DNA of 64,000 bases, from contig NZ_SLUQ01000009.1 of NCBI RefSeq assembly GCF_004345245.1, positions 310,001-374,000 on the forward strand, in the 5' to 3' direction. Positions 9,193-17,954 of the stretch are shown piece after piece (positions within the stretch are counted from its first letter, which is position 1; every line of letters starts with the position of its first letter). Made by a program: the position numbers and the translations under genes. Source of the stretch: Rhizobium sp. BK251 (GTDB taxonomy: Bacteria; Pseudomonadota; Alphaproteobacteria; Rhizobiales; Rhizobiaceae). The notes under the pieces were generated by a model. That model searched no databases. It saw nothing but the letters and a program-made list of their open reading frames with translations, and had not been told where the DNA came from.

Positions 9193-10440
9193 TTGTCAGA
9201 CCGCAAGAAGATCCTTGTCGTCCTGAAAGGCTATCCGCGCCTCTCGGAAACCTTCATCGCCCAGGAATTGCTCGGCCTCGAGCGCGCCGGCTTCGACCTG
9301 ACGTTGATCTCGATGCGCAAGCCGACGGACAAGAAGCGCCACCCGGTACATGACGAGATCAAGGCACGCGTCGTCTACCTGCCGGAATATCTTCACCAGG
9401 AGCCGGTCAGGGTCTTGCGGGCCTTCCTTGCCGGTCGCGGGAAGGCGGGCTTCAAGCCGCTGATGAAGCGCTTCTGGGGCGATCTCCGCCGCGACCTCAG
9501 CCGCAACCGGTTCCGTCGTCTCGGCCAGGCGCTAGTGCTGGCGCATGAGTGGCCGGACCACGGCGAATGGCTGCATGCGCACTTCATTCACACGCCGGCC
9601 TCGGTGACGGCCTATGCGAGCATCATGACGGACGTTCCCTGGACCTGCTCCGCCCATGCAAAGGACATCTGGACTTCCTCCGATTGGGAGCTGACGGAAA
9701 AGCTGCATGATGCGCGATGGACGGTGACCTGCACGCGCAGCGGTTTCGACCATATGCGCGAGCTCACGGACCGCAAGGATCGGGTTCACCTGAGCTATCA
9801 CGGGCTGGACCTCGCCCGGTTTGGCCATTTCGGCGGAGAGCACTCGAGCCGCGACGGTTCGCAGCCCGAGCATCCGGTCTTCATTCTCAGCGTCGGGCGA
9901 GCCGTGGAGAAGAAGGGCTTCGACACGCTCCTGCACGCGCTCGCACTCTTGCCGAAACAGCTGAATTGGCGCTTCGAGCATATCGGCGGCGGCGATGAAC
10001 TGAAGAAGCTCAAGCCGCTCGCGGCGAAGCTCGGTCTCGAAGAGCGCATTCGCTGGCGGGGCGCCCTGGCGCAGGAAGACGTGCTAGACGCCTATCGCCG
10101 CGCGGATATTTTTGCGCTTGCCTGTCGCGTGGCCTCGAATGGCGACCGCGACGGATTGCCGAACGTGCTCGTCGAAGCCTCGAGCCAAAGGCTTCCCTGC
10201 ATTTCCACCAATGTCTCCGGCGTGCCGGAACTGCTAATCGACGGCGAAAACGGCCTCGTCGTTCCGCCGCAGGATCCTCAGTCATTGGCCGTGGCGCTCG
10301 AAAGGGCGATACGCGACCCCGAGCTGCGTCGTCGCCTCGGCGATGCCGCGGAGATCCGCGTGCGCGAGCATTTCGACCATCATTCCAGCATCCATCAACT
10401 GGCCCGGCTCTTTGAACAGGAATGGCGGAAATCCGCATGA
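9193..10440 (+). CDS. Glycosyltransferase family 4 protein
   Basis: A 415-residue retaining GT-B glycosyltransferase (GT4). The N-terminus KILVVLKGYPRLSETFIAQE is typical of exopolysaccharide transferases. The donor domain includes ILSVGRAVEKKGFDTLLHAL near residue 235, and the E-x7-E type block RDGLPNVLVEASSQRLPCISTNVSGVPELL near 318, which binds the nucleotide sugar. It starts with TTG 9193 after AAAGG, and ends in an ATGA overlap with the next gene. The tight spacing with both neighbours suggests the three transferases act on one glycan. Confidence 0.9.
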   Translation: MSDRKKILVVLKGYPRLSETFIAQELLGLERAGFDLTLISMRKPTDKKRHPVHDEIKARVVYLPEYLHQEPVRVLRAFLAGRGKAGFKPLMKRFWGDLRRDLSRNRFRRLGQALVLAHEWPDHGEWLHAHFIHTPASVTAYASIMTDVPWTCSAHAKDIWTSSDWELTEKLHDARWTVTCTRSGFDHMRELTDRKDRVHLSYHGLDLARFGHFGGEHSSRDGSQPEHPVFILSVGRAVEKKGFDTLLHALALLPKQLNWRFEHIGGGDELKKLKPLAAKLGLEERIRWRGALAQEDVLDAYRRADIFALACRVASNGDRDGLPNVLVEASSQRLPCISTNVSGVPELLIDGENGLVVPPQDPQSLAVALERAIRDPELRRRLGDAAEIRVREHFDHHSSIHQLARLFEQEWRKSA

Positions 10441-11573
10441 GCGCACCCCGCGTCTTCTTCTACGTGCAGCACCTGCTCGGCATCGGCCATCTTGCCCGTG
10501 CAAGCCGAATTGCCGCCGCGCTGGCGGACGATGGCTTCGACGTAACCGTCGTCACCGGCGGGCTACCCGTCCCCGGCTTTCCCGGTGAAGGCGTCAGGTC
10601 CGTGGAGCTGCCGGCCGTTCTTGCCGCGAGCGCGGGTTTCAAGGGTCTTGCCGACCGCGACGGAAAAGAGACCGACAAGGCGTTCCTTGAAAATCGCCGG
10701 GATCTTCTGCTGCGGGCTTTCGAGGAAGCTAGGCCCGACGTCGTTATCATCGAGGCCTTTCCCTTCGGAAGGCGCCAGATGCGCTTCGAGCTGTTGCCGC
10801 TGCTCGGCGCGATCGAGGCGGCAGACCCGCGGCCGAAACTTCTGACATCGGTGCGCGACATCCTGCAGCAGCAGAAGAAGCCCGGCCGGGACGAGGAGAC
10901 GGTTGCGCTCCTGAAAGCGCATTTCGACGGCGTGCTCGTCCATGGCGACCCGACTTTCGTAAGGCTAGAGGAGACATTCCCTCCAACCGCGGAGATTGCC
11001 GACCGGATCAGCTATACCGGTCTCGTCGCCGCCCCTCCGCCACCTCCCGCAGCGGAGAAATTCGACATCGTCGTTTCGGCGGGCGGCGGCGCGGTCGGGC
11101 GCGAATTGATCAGCGCTTCGCTGGATGCGGCTCGCCTCATGCCTGGCAGCCTGAATTGGTGCCTCGTTTCCGGACCGAATCTGCCGGAGGGCGATTTTTC
11201 GGCGCTGGAGGCGGATGCGCCGGCGAATGTCAGGCTGGTCCGTTTCCGCAAGGATTTTCCTTCGCTGCTCGGCGCCGCCGAGCTCTCCATATCCCAGGCC
11301 GGCTACAACACGGTCTGCGACCTGATGCGGGCCGGCTGCCGCTCGCTGCTGGTGCCGTTCACGACCGGTGGCGAAACAGAGCAGGCAGTGCGTGCCTCCC
11401 GGCTCGAGCGCCTCGGTCTTGCGACGGCGCTTCCCGAAAGCGGGCTTACTTCAGTGATGCTTGCCGATGCCGCGCAAGCATCGCTGGCACACCCGAAACC
11501 TCGCATCCAGGGGCTCGATCTCGATGGGGCGCGAAAGACGGCAGAACTGATACGCGGAATGCTGCGACAATAA
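10437..11573 (+). CDS. MurG-like glycosyltransferase (COG4671-type), second copy
   Basis: A 378-residue GT-B protein in the same family as the gene at 7948. It starts RVFFYVQHLLGIGHLARASR, the same glycine/histidine acceptor loop, and carries VVSAGGGAVGRELI and SQAGYNTVCDLMRAGCRSLLVPF in the donor domain. The start ATG 10437 overlaps the previous stop by four bases (ATGA); an in-frame start at 10422 would lie inside the neighbour and lacks a ribosome site. It is followed by 214 bases without a gene, then the exporter-like gene. Pairing of two divergent paralogues around a GT4 enzyme suggests assembly of a short mixed oligosaccharide, which is inference. Confidence 0.85.
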   Translation: MSAPRVFFYVQHLLGIGHLARASRIAAALADDGFDVTVVTGGLPVPGFPGEGVRSVELPAVLAASAGFKGLADRDGKETDKAFLENRRDLLLRAFEEARPDVVIIEAFPFGRRQMRFELLPLLGAIEAADPRPKLLTSVRDILQQQKKPGRDEETVALLKAHFDGVLVHGDPTFVRLEETFPPTAEIADRISYTGLVAAPPPPPAAEKFDIVVSAGGGAVGRELISASLDAARLMPGSLNWCLVSGPNLPEGDFSALEADAPANVRLVRFRKDFPSLLGAAELSISQAGYNTVCDLMRAGCRSLLVPFTTGGETEQAVRASRLERLGLATALPESGLTSVMLADAAQASLAHPKPRIQGLDLDGARKTAELIRGMLRQ

Positions 11574-11787
11574 TCGGGTGGCTTCTTCGTCTCGAGCGTT
11601 TCAAAATCCTGTGATATGACGTCTTTTCTTGCGAGAATCGGATAGAAGCCGCTAAATGTCGCGCGCCCTTCTTCTCATTCTCCGGCATTGACAGGCCGGT
11701 CGCGATGACGTTCCTCTTCATCTGTCCATTGTTTTGTTCCGCTTGCGGATTCAAGACCCAGTTCAGCCAGGGCATACACGGTTAACG

Positions 11788-14502
11788 ATGGAAAAAAGCC
11801 TAGCACGCTACATTTGGACGAATACTCGCCTCCAGCAGCTTTGGATTCTGCTGGTCGTGTTCGTCTCGATGATCCCCTACTTCCTCTCCTTCGATCTACC
11901 CAAGCAGATCGTCAACGGTCCGATCCAGGGCGAGGGTTTCGAAAGCCCGGGCGCGACGCAAACCTTCATGCACATCGCCTACGACCTGCCGATCGTCGGC
12001 CATGTCGAAATATTCCAGGGCCTGCAGCTCAACCGCTTTCAGATGCTGATCGCGCTTAGCCTCGTCTTCCTGTTGCTGGTCGTGCTGAACGGCCTCTTCA
12101 AGTTCTACATCAACACCTACAAGGGCCGGCTCGGCGAGCGCATGCTGCGGCGCATCCGCTTCGAGCTTATCGACCGGGTGCTGCGCTTCCCGCCGTCCCA
12201 GTTCAAGCGGGTGAAATCGCCAGAGATCGCGACGATGATCAAGGACGAGGTGGAACCGCTCGGCGGCTTTACCGGCGATGCTTTCGTGCAGCCTGCTCTG
12301 CTCGGCGGACAGGCATTGACAGCCCTCATCTTCATCATTCTCCAGAACTTCTGGCTGGGCATGATCGCCGCCGGGATCGTCGGCGTGCAGGCCGTCGTCA
12401 TCCCGCGCATGCGCAAGCGGCTCCTGGAACTCGGCCGGCAGCGGCAGTTGACGGCGCGCGAGCTTTCCGGCCGCGTCGGCGAGATCGTCGACGGCATCGG
12501 CACGATCCATAGCCACGACACCTCCAACCTCGAGCGCGCCGACATCGCCGCAAGGCTTGGACGCATTTTCTCGATCCGCTACGACCTCTATCAGTGGAAG
12601 TTCCTGGTCAAGTTCATCAACAATTTCCTGGCGCAGATCACGCCCTTCCTGTTCTACGCCATCGGCGGCGCACTGGCGCTGCAGGGGCGGCTCGACATTG
12701 GGCAGCTGGTCGCCGTCATCAACGCCTACAAGGACCTTCCCGGGCCGCTGAAGGAGCTCATCGACTGGGACCAGGCGCGCCAGGACGTGCAGGTGAAATA
12801 CGCGCAAGTCGTTGAGCAGTTCAATGTTGAAAAGCTGATCGACGCGCGCATCCAGGAGGTCGCGCCGGATACCGTCGGGCCGCTCAGCCACGCGCTGGTC
12901 GCCACGAACCTGACCATCGCCGACGACACGGGTGCGCGCATAGTGGATCACGTGTCGGTCGAGATCAATCCGAACGAGACCGTCGCGATCGTCGGTGGTA
13001 ACGGCAGCGGCGGCGAAGCGCTTGCCGAGGCCTTCGGCCGTCAGGTCTGGCCCGAAAGCGGTCGCATCACCATCGACGGAAAGGATATTCTCGACCTGCC
13101 GGAATCGATCACGGGCCGGCGCATCTCCTATGCCTCGGCAGACGTCTATTTCTTCCACGGGACGCTGCGCGACAATCTCCTCTACGGTCTCAAGCACGCG
13201 CCGCTCAAGGCGGCCGATCCCTTGGCGCCGCATTTGATCGACTATCCCTGGGACATTTACGAGGCACGCCGGGCCGGCAATCCGGAGATGGACGTCAACA
13301 GCGACTGGGTCGACTACGTCTCGGCCGGCGCCAGCGGTCCGCACGACCTGCTGAAGGCGATCCGCCCCGTACTCGACGCCGTGATCATTTCGCAGGACAT
13401 TCTCGAACTTGCCGTGCGCTCGAACGTCGATACCGTGGCGCATGCCAGTCTCACCGAGCGCATCGTAGAATTGCGCATGGCGCTGCGGCAGCGGCTGCGC
13501 GACGAAAATCTCGACGATCTCGTCGTGCCCTTCGAATTCGACGCCTACAACACGCAGGCAACCGTTGGCGAGAACCTGCTATTCGGCACGATGCGCCGTC
13601 CGATGATGAATAACCGAAGGCTTGCGGCGCATCCCTATTTCCAGCGCCTGTTCCGCAATACCGGCCTCAGCGCTATGCTCTATACGATGGGTCTCGAGAT
13701 TGCGGAAAATACGGTGGAACTGTTCCACGACCTGCCGCCGGATCATCCGTTCTTCCAGCAGCTGACGTTCATGACATCAGAGGATATCCCGCACTACCAG
13801 GCGCTGCTGCAGAAGCTGCAGGGACGCAGTATCGAGGAGGTATCCAACGAGGATCGCGCGAGCATCACGCGCCTGAGCTTCGCCTACATCGAGCCGCGGC
13901 ATCGCTTCGGTCTCCTGACCGACGAGCTGATGGCGAAGATCGTGAGCGCCCGCAAGCAGTTCCACGAGAACATCCCGGCCGACCTCAAGGCGGTGATCGA
14001 GCGTTATGATTTCGAACGCTTCACCTCGTCCGCAACCCTGATGGATAACATGCTCTTCGGCCGCCTCTCGGTTCAGCAGGCTGATGCATCCGAGCGCATC
14101 CGCGCGATCATGCGCGATGTCTTCGCCTCGCTGGATCTCTACGACGACGTGCTTTCGATAGGCCTTGATTTCGACGTGGGTTCTGGCGGAAGGCGGCTCA
14201 CCAGCGTCCAGCGACAGAAGCTCAACCTCGCCCGCGCGTTGCTGAAGCGCTCGGACTACTTCATCTTCAACCGGCCGCTGCCCGCGCTCGACCAGCGCGT
14301 ACAGGACCAGATCATCCAGAATGTGATGTTGAACCTGCACAAGGAAGGGCACGAACCTTCGATCGTATGGGTATTGCCGAACGCAGCTGTTTCGGGTCTG
14401 TTCGACCGCATTCTGCTTTTCGATCGCGGAAGCCTTGTCGAGACCGGAAACTACACGGAACTCTTGGAGAAAAATGCTATGTTCAAGGAACTGTTATCGT
14501 AA
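11788..14502 (+). CDS. ABC exporter-like protein with degenerate, probably inactive ATPase domain
   Basis: A 904-residue protein with an ABC-exporter membrane domain (about 1-350, six predicted helices) followed by a nucleotide-binding-domain-like region. All catalytic motifs are altered: Walker A reads GGNGSGGEA (403-411) with glycine for the lysine at 409. The Q-loop position reads ISYASADVYFF. The signature is LTSVQRQK instead of LSGGQRQR. Walker B is YFIFNRPLPALD with N828-R829 replacing the Asp-Glu pair. The switch histidine region reads VWVLPNAAV. The usual length is about 590; roughly 300 extra residues separate the Walker A and signature regions. The post-Q-loop motif occurs three times (DNLLYGL about 461, ENLLFGT about 594, DNMLFGR about 753). 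The frame is intact, so this is a conserved pseudo-ATPase rather than a decayed gene. ATG 11788 (MEKSLARY) is preferred to 11734. Confidence 0.85.
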   Translation: MEKSLARYIWTNTRLQQLWILLVVFVSMIPYFLSFDLPKQIVNGPIQGEGFESPGATQTFMHIAYDLPIVGHVEIFQGLQLNRFQMLIALSLVFLLLVVLNGLFKFYINTYKGRLGERMLRRIRFELIDRVLRFPPSQFKRVKSPEIATMIKDEVEPLGGFTGDAFVQPALLGGQALTALIFIILQNFWLGMIAAGIVGVQAVVIPRMRKRLLELGRQRQLTARELSGRVGEIVDGIGTIHSHDTSNLERADIAARLGRIFSIRYDLYQWKFLVKFINNFLAQITPFLFYAIGGALALQGRLDIGQLVAVINAYKDLPGPLKELIDWDQARQDVQVKYAQVVEQFNVEKLIDARIQEVAPDTVGPLSHALVATNLTIADDTGARIVDHVSVEINPNETVAIVGGNGSGGEALAEAFGRQVWPESGRITIDGKDILDLPESITGRRISYASADVYFFHGTLRDNLLYGLKHAPLKAADPLAPHLIDYPWDIYEARRAGNPEMDVNSDWVDYVSAGASGPHDLLKAIRPVLDAVIISQDILELAVRSNVDTVAHASLTERIVELRMALRQRLRDENLDDLVVPFEFDAYNTQATVGENLLFGTMRRPMMNNRRLAAHPYFQRLFRNTGLSAMLYTMGLEIAENTVELFHDLPPDHPFFQQLTFMTSEDIPHYQALLQKLQGRSIEEVSNEDRASITRLSFAYIEPRHRFGLLTDELMAKIVSARKQFHENIPADLKAVIERYDFERFTSSATLMDNMLFGRLSVQQADASERIRAIMRDVFASLDLYDDVLSIGLDFDVGSGGRRLTSVQRQKLNLARALLKRSDYFIFNRPLPALDQRVQDQIIQNVMLNLHKEGHEPSIVWVLPNAAVSGLFDRILLFDRGSLVETGNYTELLEKNAMFKELLS

Positions 14503-14508
14503 TATTCT

Positions 14509-15009
14509 ATGAGTGCCGAGGAGATGAACAATGGAGCGCTCATGCTTCTGAAAGACGAAGTCGAAATGTTGAGGCGGGTGCCAATTTTCGCCCGCATTGC
14601 GCCGGCAAAGCTCAAGCTTCTGGCATTCACCTCCGACCGCGTCAGCTATAGGGCCGGGCAAGACCTGTTCCACCAGGGAGATACCGGCGACGCGGCTTAT
14701 GTGGTTCTCTCAGGCACTGCAGATATCATCGTCGATTCTCCCGCTGGCGAGATCAAGGTAGCGGATGTCGAGCTGAATGCGCTTGTCGGTGAGATTGCGA
14801 TCCTCTGTGATGTGTCGCGTACGGCGACCGTAAGGGCGACATCGTCTCTCGAGGTGCTGCGCATCAGCAAGGATCATTTCCTCAAGCTGCTCAGCGATTT
14901 CCCGGAGATGGCCGTCGAGATCATGCGTGTCCTGGCAGACCGCCTGAACCACACGACGACCGAACTGACCGCTGCCCGCAGTCGCCAGCCGGAGCCCACG
15001 ATCCAGTAA
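14509..15009 (+). CDS. Cyclic-nucleotide-binding domain protein
   Basis: A 166-residue protein that is essentially one cyclic-nucleotide-binding (CAP_ED) domain with short tails and no DNA-binding helix-turn-helix. The phosphate-binding cassette is preserved: LVGEIAILCDVSRTATV, with E95 for the ribose hydroxyl and R104 for the cyclic phosphate. It should therefore bind cAMP or cGMP. It begins seven bases after the exporter-like gene and is probably co-translated with it. ATG 14509 is used; ATG 14524 is possible but GAGGAG abuts it directly. With the cyclase at the start of the cluster, it is the obvious local effector, perhaps acting on the exporter-like protein. The partner is inference. Confidence 0.87.
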   Translation: MSAEEMNNGALMLLKDEVEMLRRVPIFARIAPAKLKLLAFTSDRVSYRAGQDLFHQGDTGDAAYVVLSGTADIIVDSPAGEIKVADVELNALVGEIAILCDVSRTATVRATSSLEVLRISKDHFLKLLSDFPEMAVEIMRVLADRLNHTTTELTAARSRQPEPTIQ

Positions 15010-15195
15010 GCTCCTGCCATGGCCTCCAGGCTGTGCGGCGCTTGCGGTTTTCAGGCGATGCCTGTCACGGCTATGCCTGCTGCCTTGTGACGCTCGCATG
15101 CCGTCAGGCTCTCGCTTGCCAAGTGTCACAGTCTCTGTAAACTTTCGCCGAGGAGATGGCCGGCTGCAGGGGGAAGTTCGCCGGCCGAAGGCATC

Positions 15196-16416
15196 ATGTT
15201 TGCAGGGCACAATCCCTATCTGGTCGCGCTCTCGGTCGCGGTCGCGATTCTGGGTGGCTATACCGGTTTCGGACTTGCAGCGCGCATCCGCGCCACCAGC
15301 AATGCAAGCAGGCGCCTGCTGCTTGCGGGTGCGGCGATCTTCCTGGCGATCGGGATATGGACGATGCATTTCGTCGGCATGCTTGCCGCGCCCATTCCCG
15401 CCGATGCCGTCTATCTCGTGCTGCCGACCTTCGTTTCCTTTCTCATCTGCGCTCTCGTCGTCGGCATCTCGCTCTTCTTCGTCAGCATCGGCGAGCCGTC
15501 GAACCTGCGGGTGCTGGCGGCTGCCCTTTTTCTCGGCGGCGGCATCGTCTCCATGCACTATGTCGGCATCCACGGGCTGCAGGGGAACTTCACGATTGTC
15601 CACGAGCGTTCGATGGTCGTCCTGTCGATCCTCGTCGCGGTCGTCGCCGGCTACGGAGGCTTGCGCATCTATCTCGCCCGGCAGGGCGGCGTCCGGCTGG
15701 CGCTGAGCGCGGTCGCCTTCGGCATCGCTGTCTCCGGCATGCATTATACCGCGATGTACGGCATGCGTTTCGGTCCGGCCCTGGCAGGAGGCATGGACCA
15801 CCACCTGATGGGCGGCGGTCTTGTCGCCTCCGCCCAGGCGCTGTCGTTGATCGTCGCGCTTCTCTGTTTTCTCATCGCGGGCGGCTTCCTGCTTTTCCTC
15901 GTACCGGAGGCAAGGCCCAGAATGGTTGTGGCAGCCGACAATGGCGAAGACGAGTCCCCGGGGGATTGGACTGTGCGTCGTCCCGTGATCGTGACCGCAC
16001 CCCTTGCCGGCATCGGCCAACCGCCGCGGCCATCCGTCTCGCGTGTCCCGGTCGAAAGCGCCGACGGCACGCATTTCATCGATGTCGCGGACATTCGCGG
16101 CATTCGCGCCGACGCGCACTATACTCTCGTCAACGACGGCACGCGCGAGCGCATGTGCCCCTGGGCAATCTCCGAGGCGGAAAGCCAGCTATCCGGCGGC
16201 AACTTCATGCGCGTCCACCGCAGCCACATCGTCTCGCTTTTGCACATCGCCTTCATCCGCAAGGAGGGCGACGGCGCCGTCGTCGAACTCGACGGGCCGG
16301 TGCCGCATCTCGTCCCCGTCAGCAGGGCGAAGATCGCCGAGTTGAAATCCCGACTCGGGCTCACGCGCCGCAACGGTGCCGCCGCCGGCAACGGCGAGAT
16401 GGGTCATAATCCCTGA
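15196..16416 (+). CDS. coxC: MHYT-domain membrane sensor with LytTR DNA-binding domain (CoxC-like)
   Basis: A 406-residue inner-membrane regulator. The N-terminal MHYT domain spans about residues 8-240 with seven predicted helices and three copies of the motif (TMHFVGM, SMHYVGI, GMHYTAM), thought to bind a metal and sense a diatomic gas. After a linker, residues about 290-395 form a LytTR DNA-binding domain (DVADIRGIRADAHYTLV, FMRVHRSHIVSL). This MHYT-LytTR fusion is the architecture of CoxC and CoxH beside the CO dehydrogenase of Oligotropha carboxidovorans. Its place directly upstream of coxM matches coxC. It most likely controls the cox operon in response to CO or redox state; no coxB, coxH, coxI or coxK is present. 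Confidence 0.9.
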   Translation: MFAGHNPYLVALSVAVAILGGYTGFGLAARIRATSNASRRLLLAGAAIFLAIGIWTMHFVGMLAAPIPADAVYLVLPTFVSFLICALVVGISLFFVSIGEPSNLRVLAAALFLGGGIVSMHYVGIHGLQGNFTIVHERSMVVLSILVAVVAGYGGLRIYLARQGGVRLALSAVAFGIAVSGMHYTAMYGMRFGPALAGGMDHHLMGGGLVASAQALSLIVALLCFLIAGGFLLFLVPEARPRMVVAADNGEDESPGDWTVRRPVIVTAPLAGIGQPPRPSVSRVPVESADGTHFIDVADIRGIRADAHYTLVNDGTRERMCPWAISEAESQLSGGNFMRVHRSHIVSLLHIAFIRKEGDGAVVELDGPVPHLVPVSRAKIAELKSRLGLTRRNGAAAGNGEMGHNP

Positions 16417-16539
16417 CGCAGTTCGTGCGCGAGAGACCGCGTTTCGTGTGAATTTTCGCTCCTCGTGACGCTGCGTAACCCTGCGGCTTGAATGTCCTCC
16501 AATGCGGGATGAACCTCCTCGAAACGTCCGCAATCGGCG

Positions 16540-16569
16540 CCAGACGGACGAAAGCCAGACGGACGAAAG
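16540..16569. repeat. 15-bp perfect tandem duplication upstream of coxM
   Basis: CCAGACGGACGAAAG occurs at 16540-16554 and again immediately at 16555-16569. The second copy runs into the ribosome-binding site of coxM (AGGAGG at 16569-16574). The repeat may be a simple slipped-strand duplication or a paired protein-binding site. Its 15-base period differs from the roughly 21-base spacing usual for LytTR sites. Confidence 0.7.
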
Positions 16570-16579
16570 GAGGAAGCCT

Positions 16580-17443
16580 ATGATACCCGGCCCATTCAGT
16601 TACCATCGCCCGGCAACGGTAGACGATGCCGTCAAACTCTTGTCTTCGTTAGGAGAAGATGCGCGGCCGCTTGCAGGCGGGCACAGTCTGATTCCGATGA
16701 TGAAACTCAGGCTCGCCACACCCGAGCACCTCGTTGATCTGCACGGGATCGCGAGCCTTAAGGGCGTGCGGCGAGACGGTGGCCGGATGATTATCGGCGC
16801 TATGACCACGCAGCATGAACTGCTCGCCTCGCCCGAGATCGCTTCGGCCTTTCCCATTCTGAAGGAGACCGCGCTGCAGATCGCCGACCCACAGGTGCGC
16901 TATCGCGGCACGATCGGCGGCAATGTCGCCAATGGAGATCCGGGCAACGACATGCCGGCCCTGATGCTGACGCTCGACGCGAGCTACCGGCTCGAAGGGC
17001 CGGACGGTTCACGAGACGTCGCTGCAAGGGATTTCTACCAGGGAGCCTACTTCACGGCGCTCGAGCCTGGCGAACTCCTGACCGAAATCTCCGTCCCGGT
17101 TCCCCCAGCAGGGCACGGCTATGCCTATGAAAAGCTCAAGCGCAAGATCGGCGACTATGCCACTGCGGCAGCCGCGGTGATGCTGACCATGGCCGGCGGC
17201 AAGGTTGCGACCTGTTCCATCGGGCTTACCAATCTCTCCGAGACGCCGCTGCTGGCTGAGGATGCGGCGAAGGCGGTGATCGGCACCAGCCTCGACGATG
17301 CGACGCTCGCGAAGGCGGCTGATCTGGCGCGCAGCATCATGACGCCGGCCGCCGATGGCCGCGGACCCGTCGAATATCGCAAGCATGTCGGCGGCATCAT
17401 GGTGATGCGGGCGCTGAAGCGCGCCGCCGCTCGCGCTGCCTGA
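16580..17443 (+). CDS. coxM: Carbon monoxide dehydrogenase, medium FAD subunit
   Basis: A 287-residue flavoprotein subunit of aerobic CO dehydrogenase; it takes electrons from the iron-sulfur subunit and passes them to the respiratory chain. The start ATG 16580 (MIPGPFSYHRP) has AGGAGG just upstream and matches the N-terminus known for CoxM. The FAD motifs AGGHS at residues 32-36 and TIGGN at 111-115 are at the positions of the Oligotropha protein. Its length equals the family norm (about 288). It heads the M-S-L order that is characteristic of form I enzymes, 10 bases before coxS. Confidence 0.96.
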   Translation: MIPGPFSYHRPATVDDAVKLLSSLGEDARPLAGGHSLIPMMKLRLATPEHLVDLHGIASLKGVRRDGGRMIIGAMTTQHELLASPEIASAFPILKETALQIADPQVRYRGTIGGNVANGDPGNDMPALMLTLDASYRLEGPDGSRDVAARDFYQGAYFTALEPGELLTEISVPVPPAGHGYAYEKLKRKIGDYATAAAAVMLTMAGGKVATCSIGLTNLSETPLLAEDAAKAVIGTSLDDATLAKAADLARSIMTPAADGRGPVEYRKHVGGIMVMRALKRAAARAA

Positions 17444-17453
17444 GGAGACACAG

Positions 17454-17954
17454 ATGGCAAAGATCCAGGTAAAGATGACGGTGAACGGGACGGAGGTCGA
17501 AGGCCTCGTCGAGCCGCGCACGCTGCTTGTCCATTTCATCCGCGAAAATCTCTCCCTCACGGGCACGCATATCGGCTGCGAGACGACCCATTGCGGCGCC
17601 TGCACTGTCGATATCGACGGCATGTCGGTAAAGAGCTGCACCATGTTCGCGGTCCAGGCCGACGGTTCCGAGATCACCACGATCGAGGGCATAGCCAATG
17701 CCGACGGCACGCTTGCCGCCCTGCAGGAAGGCTTCCGTATGATGCACGGCCTGCAATGCGGCTTCTGCACGCCGGGCATGATCACCCGTGCCCACCGGCT
17801 GCTTCAGGAGAATCCGACCCCGACCGAGGAGGAGATCCGTTTCGGCATTGCCGGTAATCTCTGTCGCTGCACCGGCTACCAGAACATCGTCAGGGCAATC
17901 CAGTATGCCGCCGCCAAGATGAACGGCATCGAGTTCGAGGAGGCCGCAGAATGA
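17454..17954 (+). CDS. coxS: Carbon monoxide dehydrogenase, small 2Fe-2S subunit
   Basis: A 166-residue electron-transfer subunit carrying two [2Fe-2S] clusters. The plant-ferredoxin-type cluster ligands are C42, C47, C50 and C62 (GCETTHCGAC, SC). The second cluster uses C102, C105, C137 and C139 (CGFC, CRC). Spacing and length are as in the structurally characterised Oligotropha enzyme. It transfers electrons from the Mo/Cu centre of CoxL to the FAD of CoxM. It overlaps coxL by four bases (ATGA), consistent with equimolar synthesis. Confidence 0.97.
   Translation: MAKIQVKMTVNGTEVEGLVEPRTLLVHFIRENLSLTGTHIGCETTHCGACTVDIDGMSVKSCTMFAVQADGSEITTIEGIANADGTLAALQEGFRMMHGLQCGFCTPGMITRAHRLLQENPTPTEEEIRFGIAGNLCRCTGYQNIVRAIQYAAAKMNGIEFEEAAE

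Noticed and set aside
11788..14502. Pseudogene call for the exporter-like gene
   Set aside because: No stop or frameshift in 904 codons, framework residues are conserved and the downstream gene is closely coupled; a functional pseudo-ATPase is the better reading.
15086..15130. TGTGA and TGTCACA half-sites suggesting a CRP operator before coxC
   Set aside because: They are about 33 bases apart rather than the six-base spacing of CRP sites.
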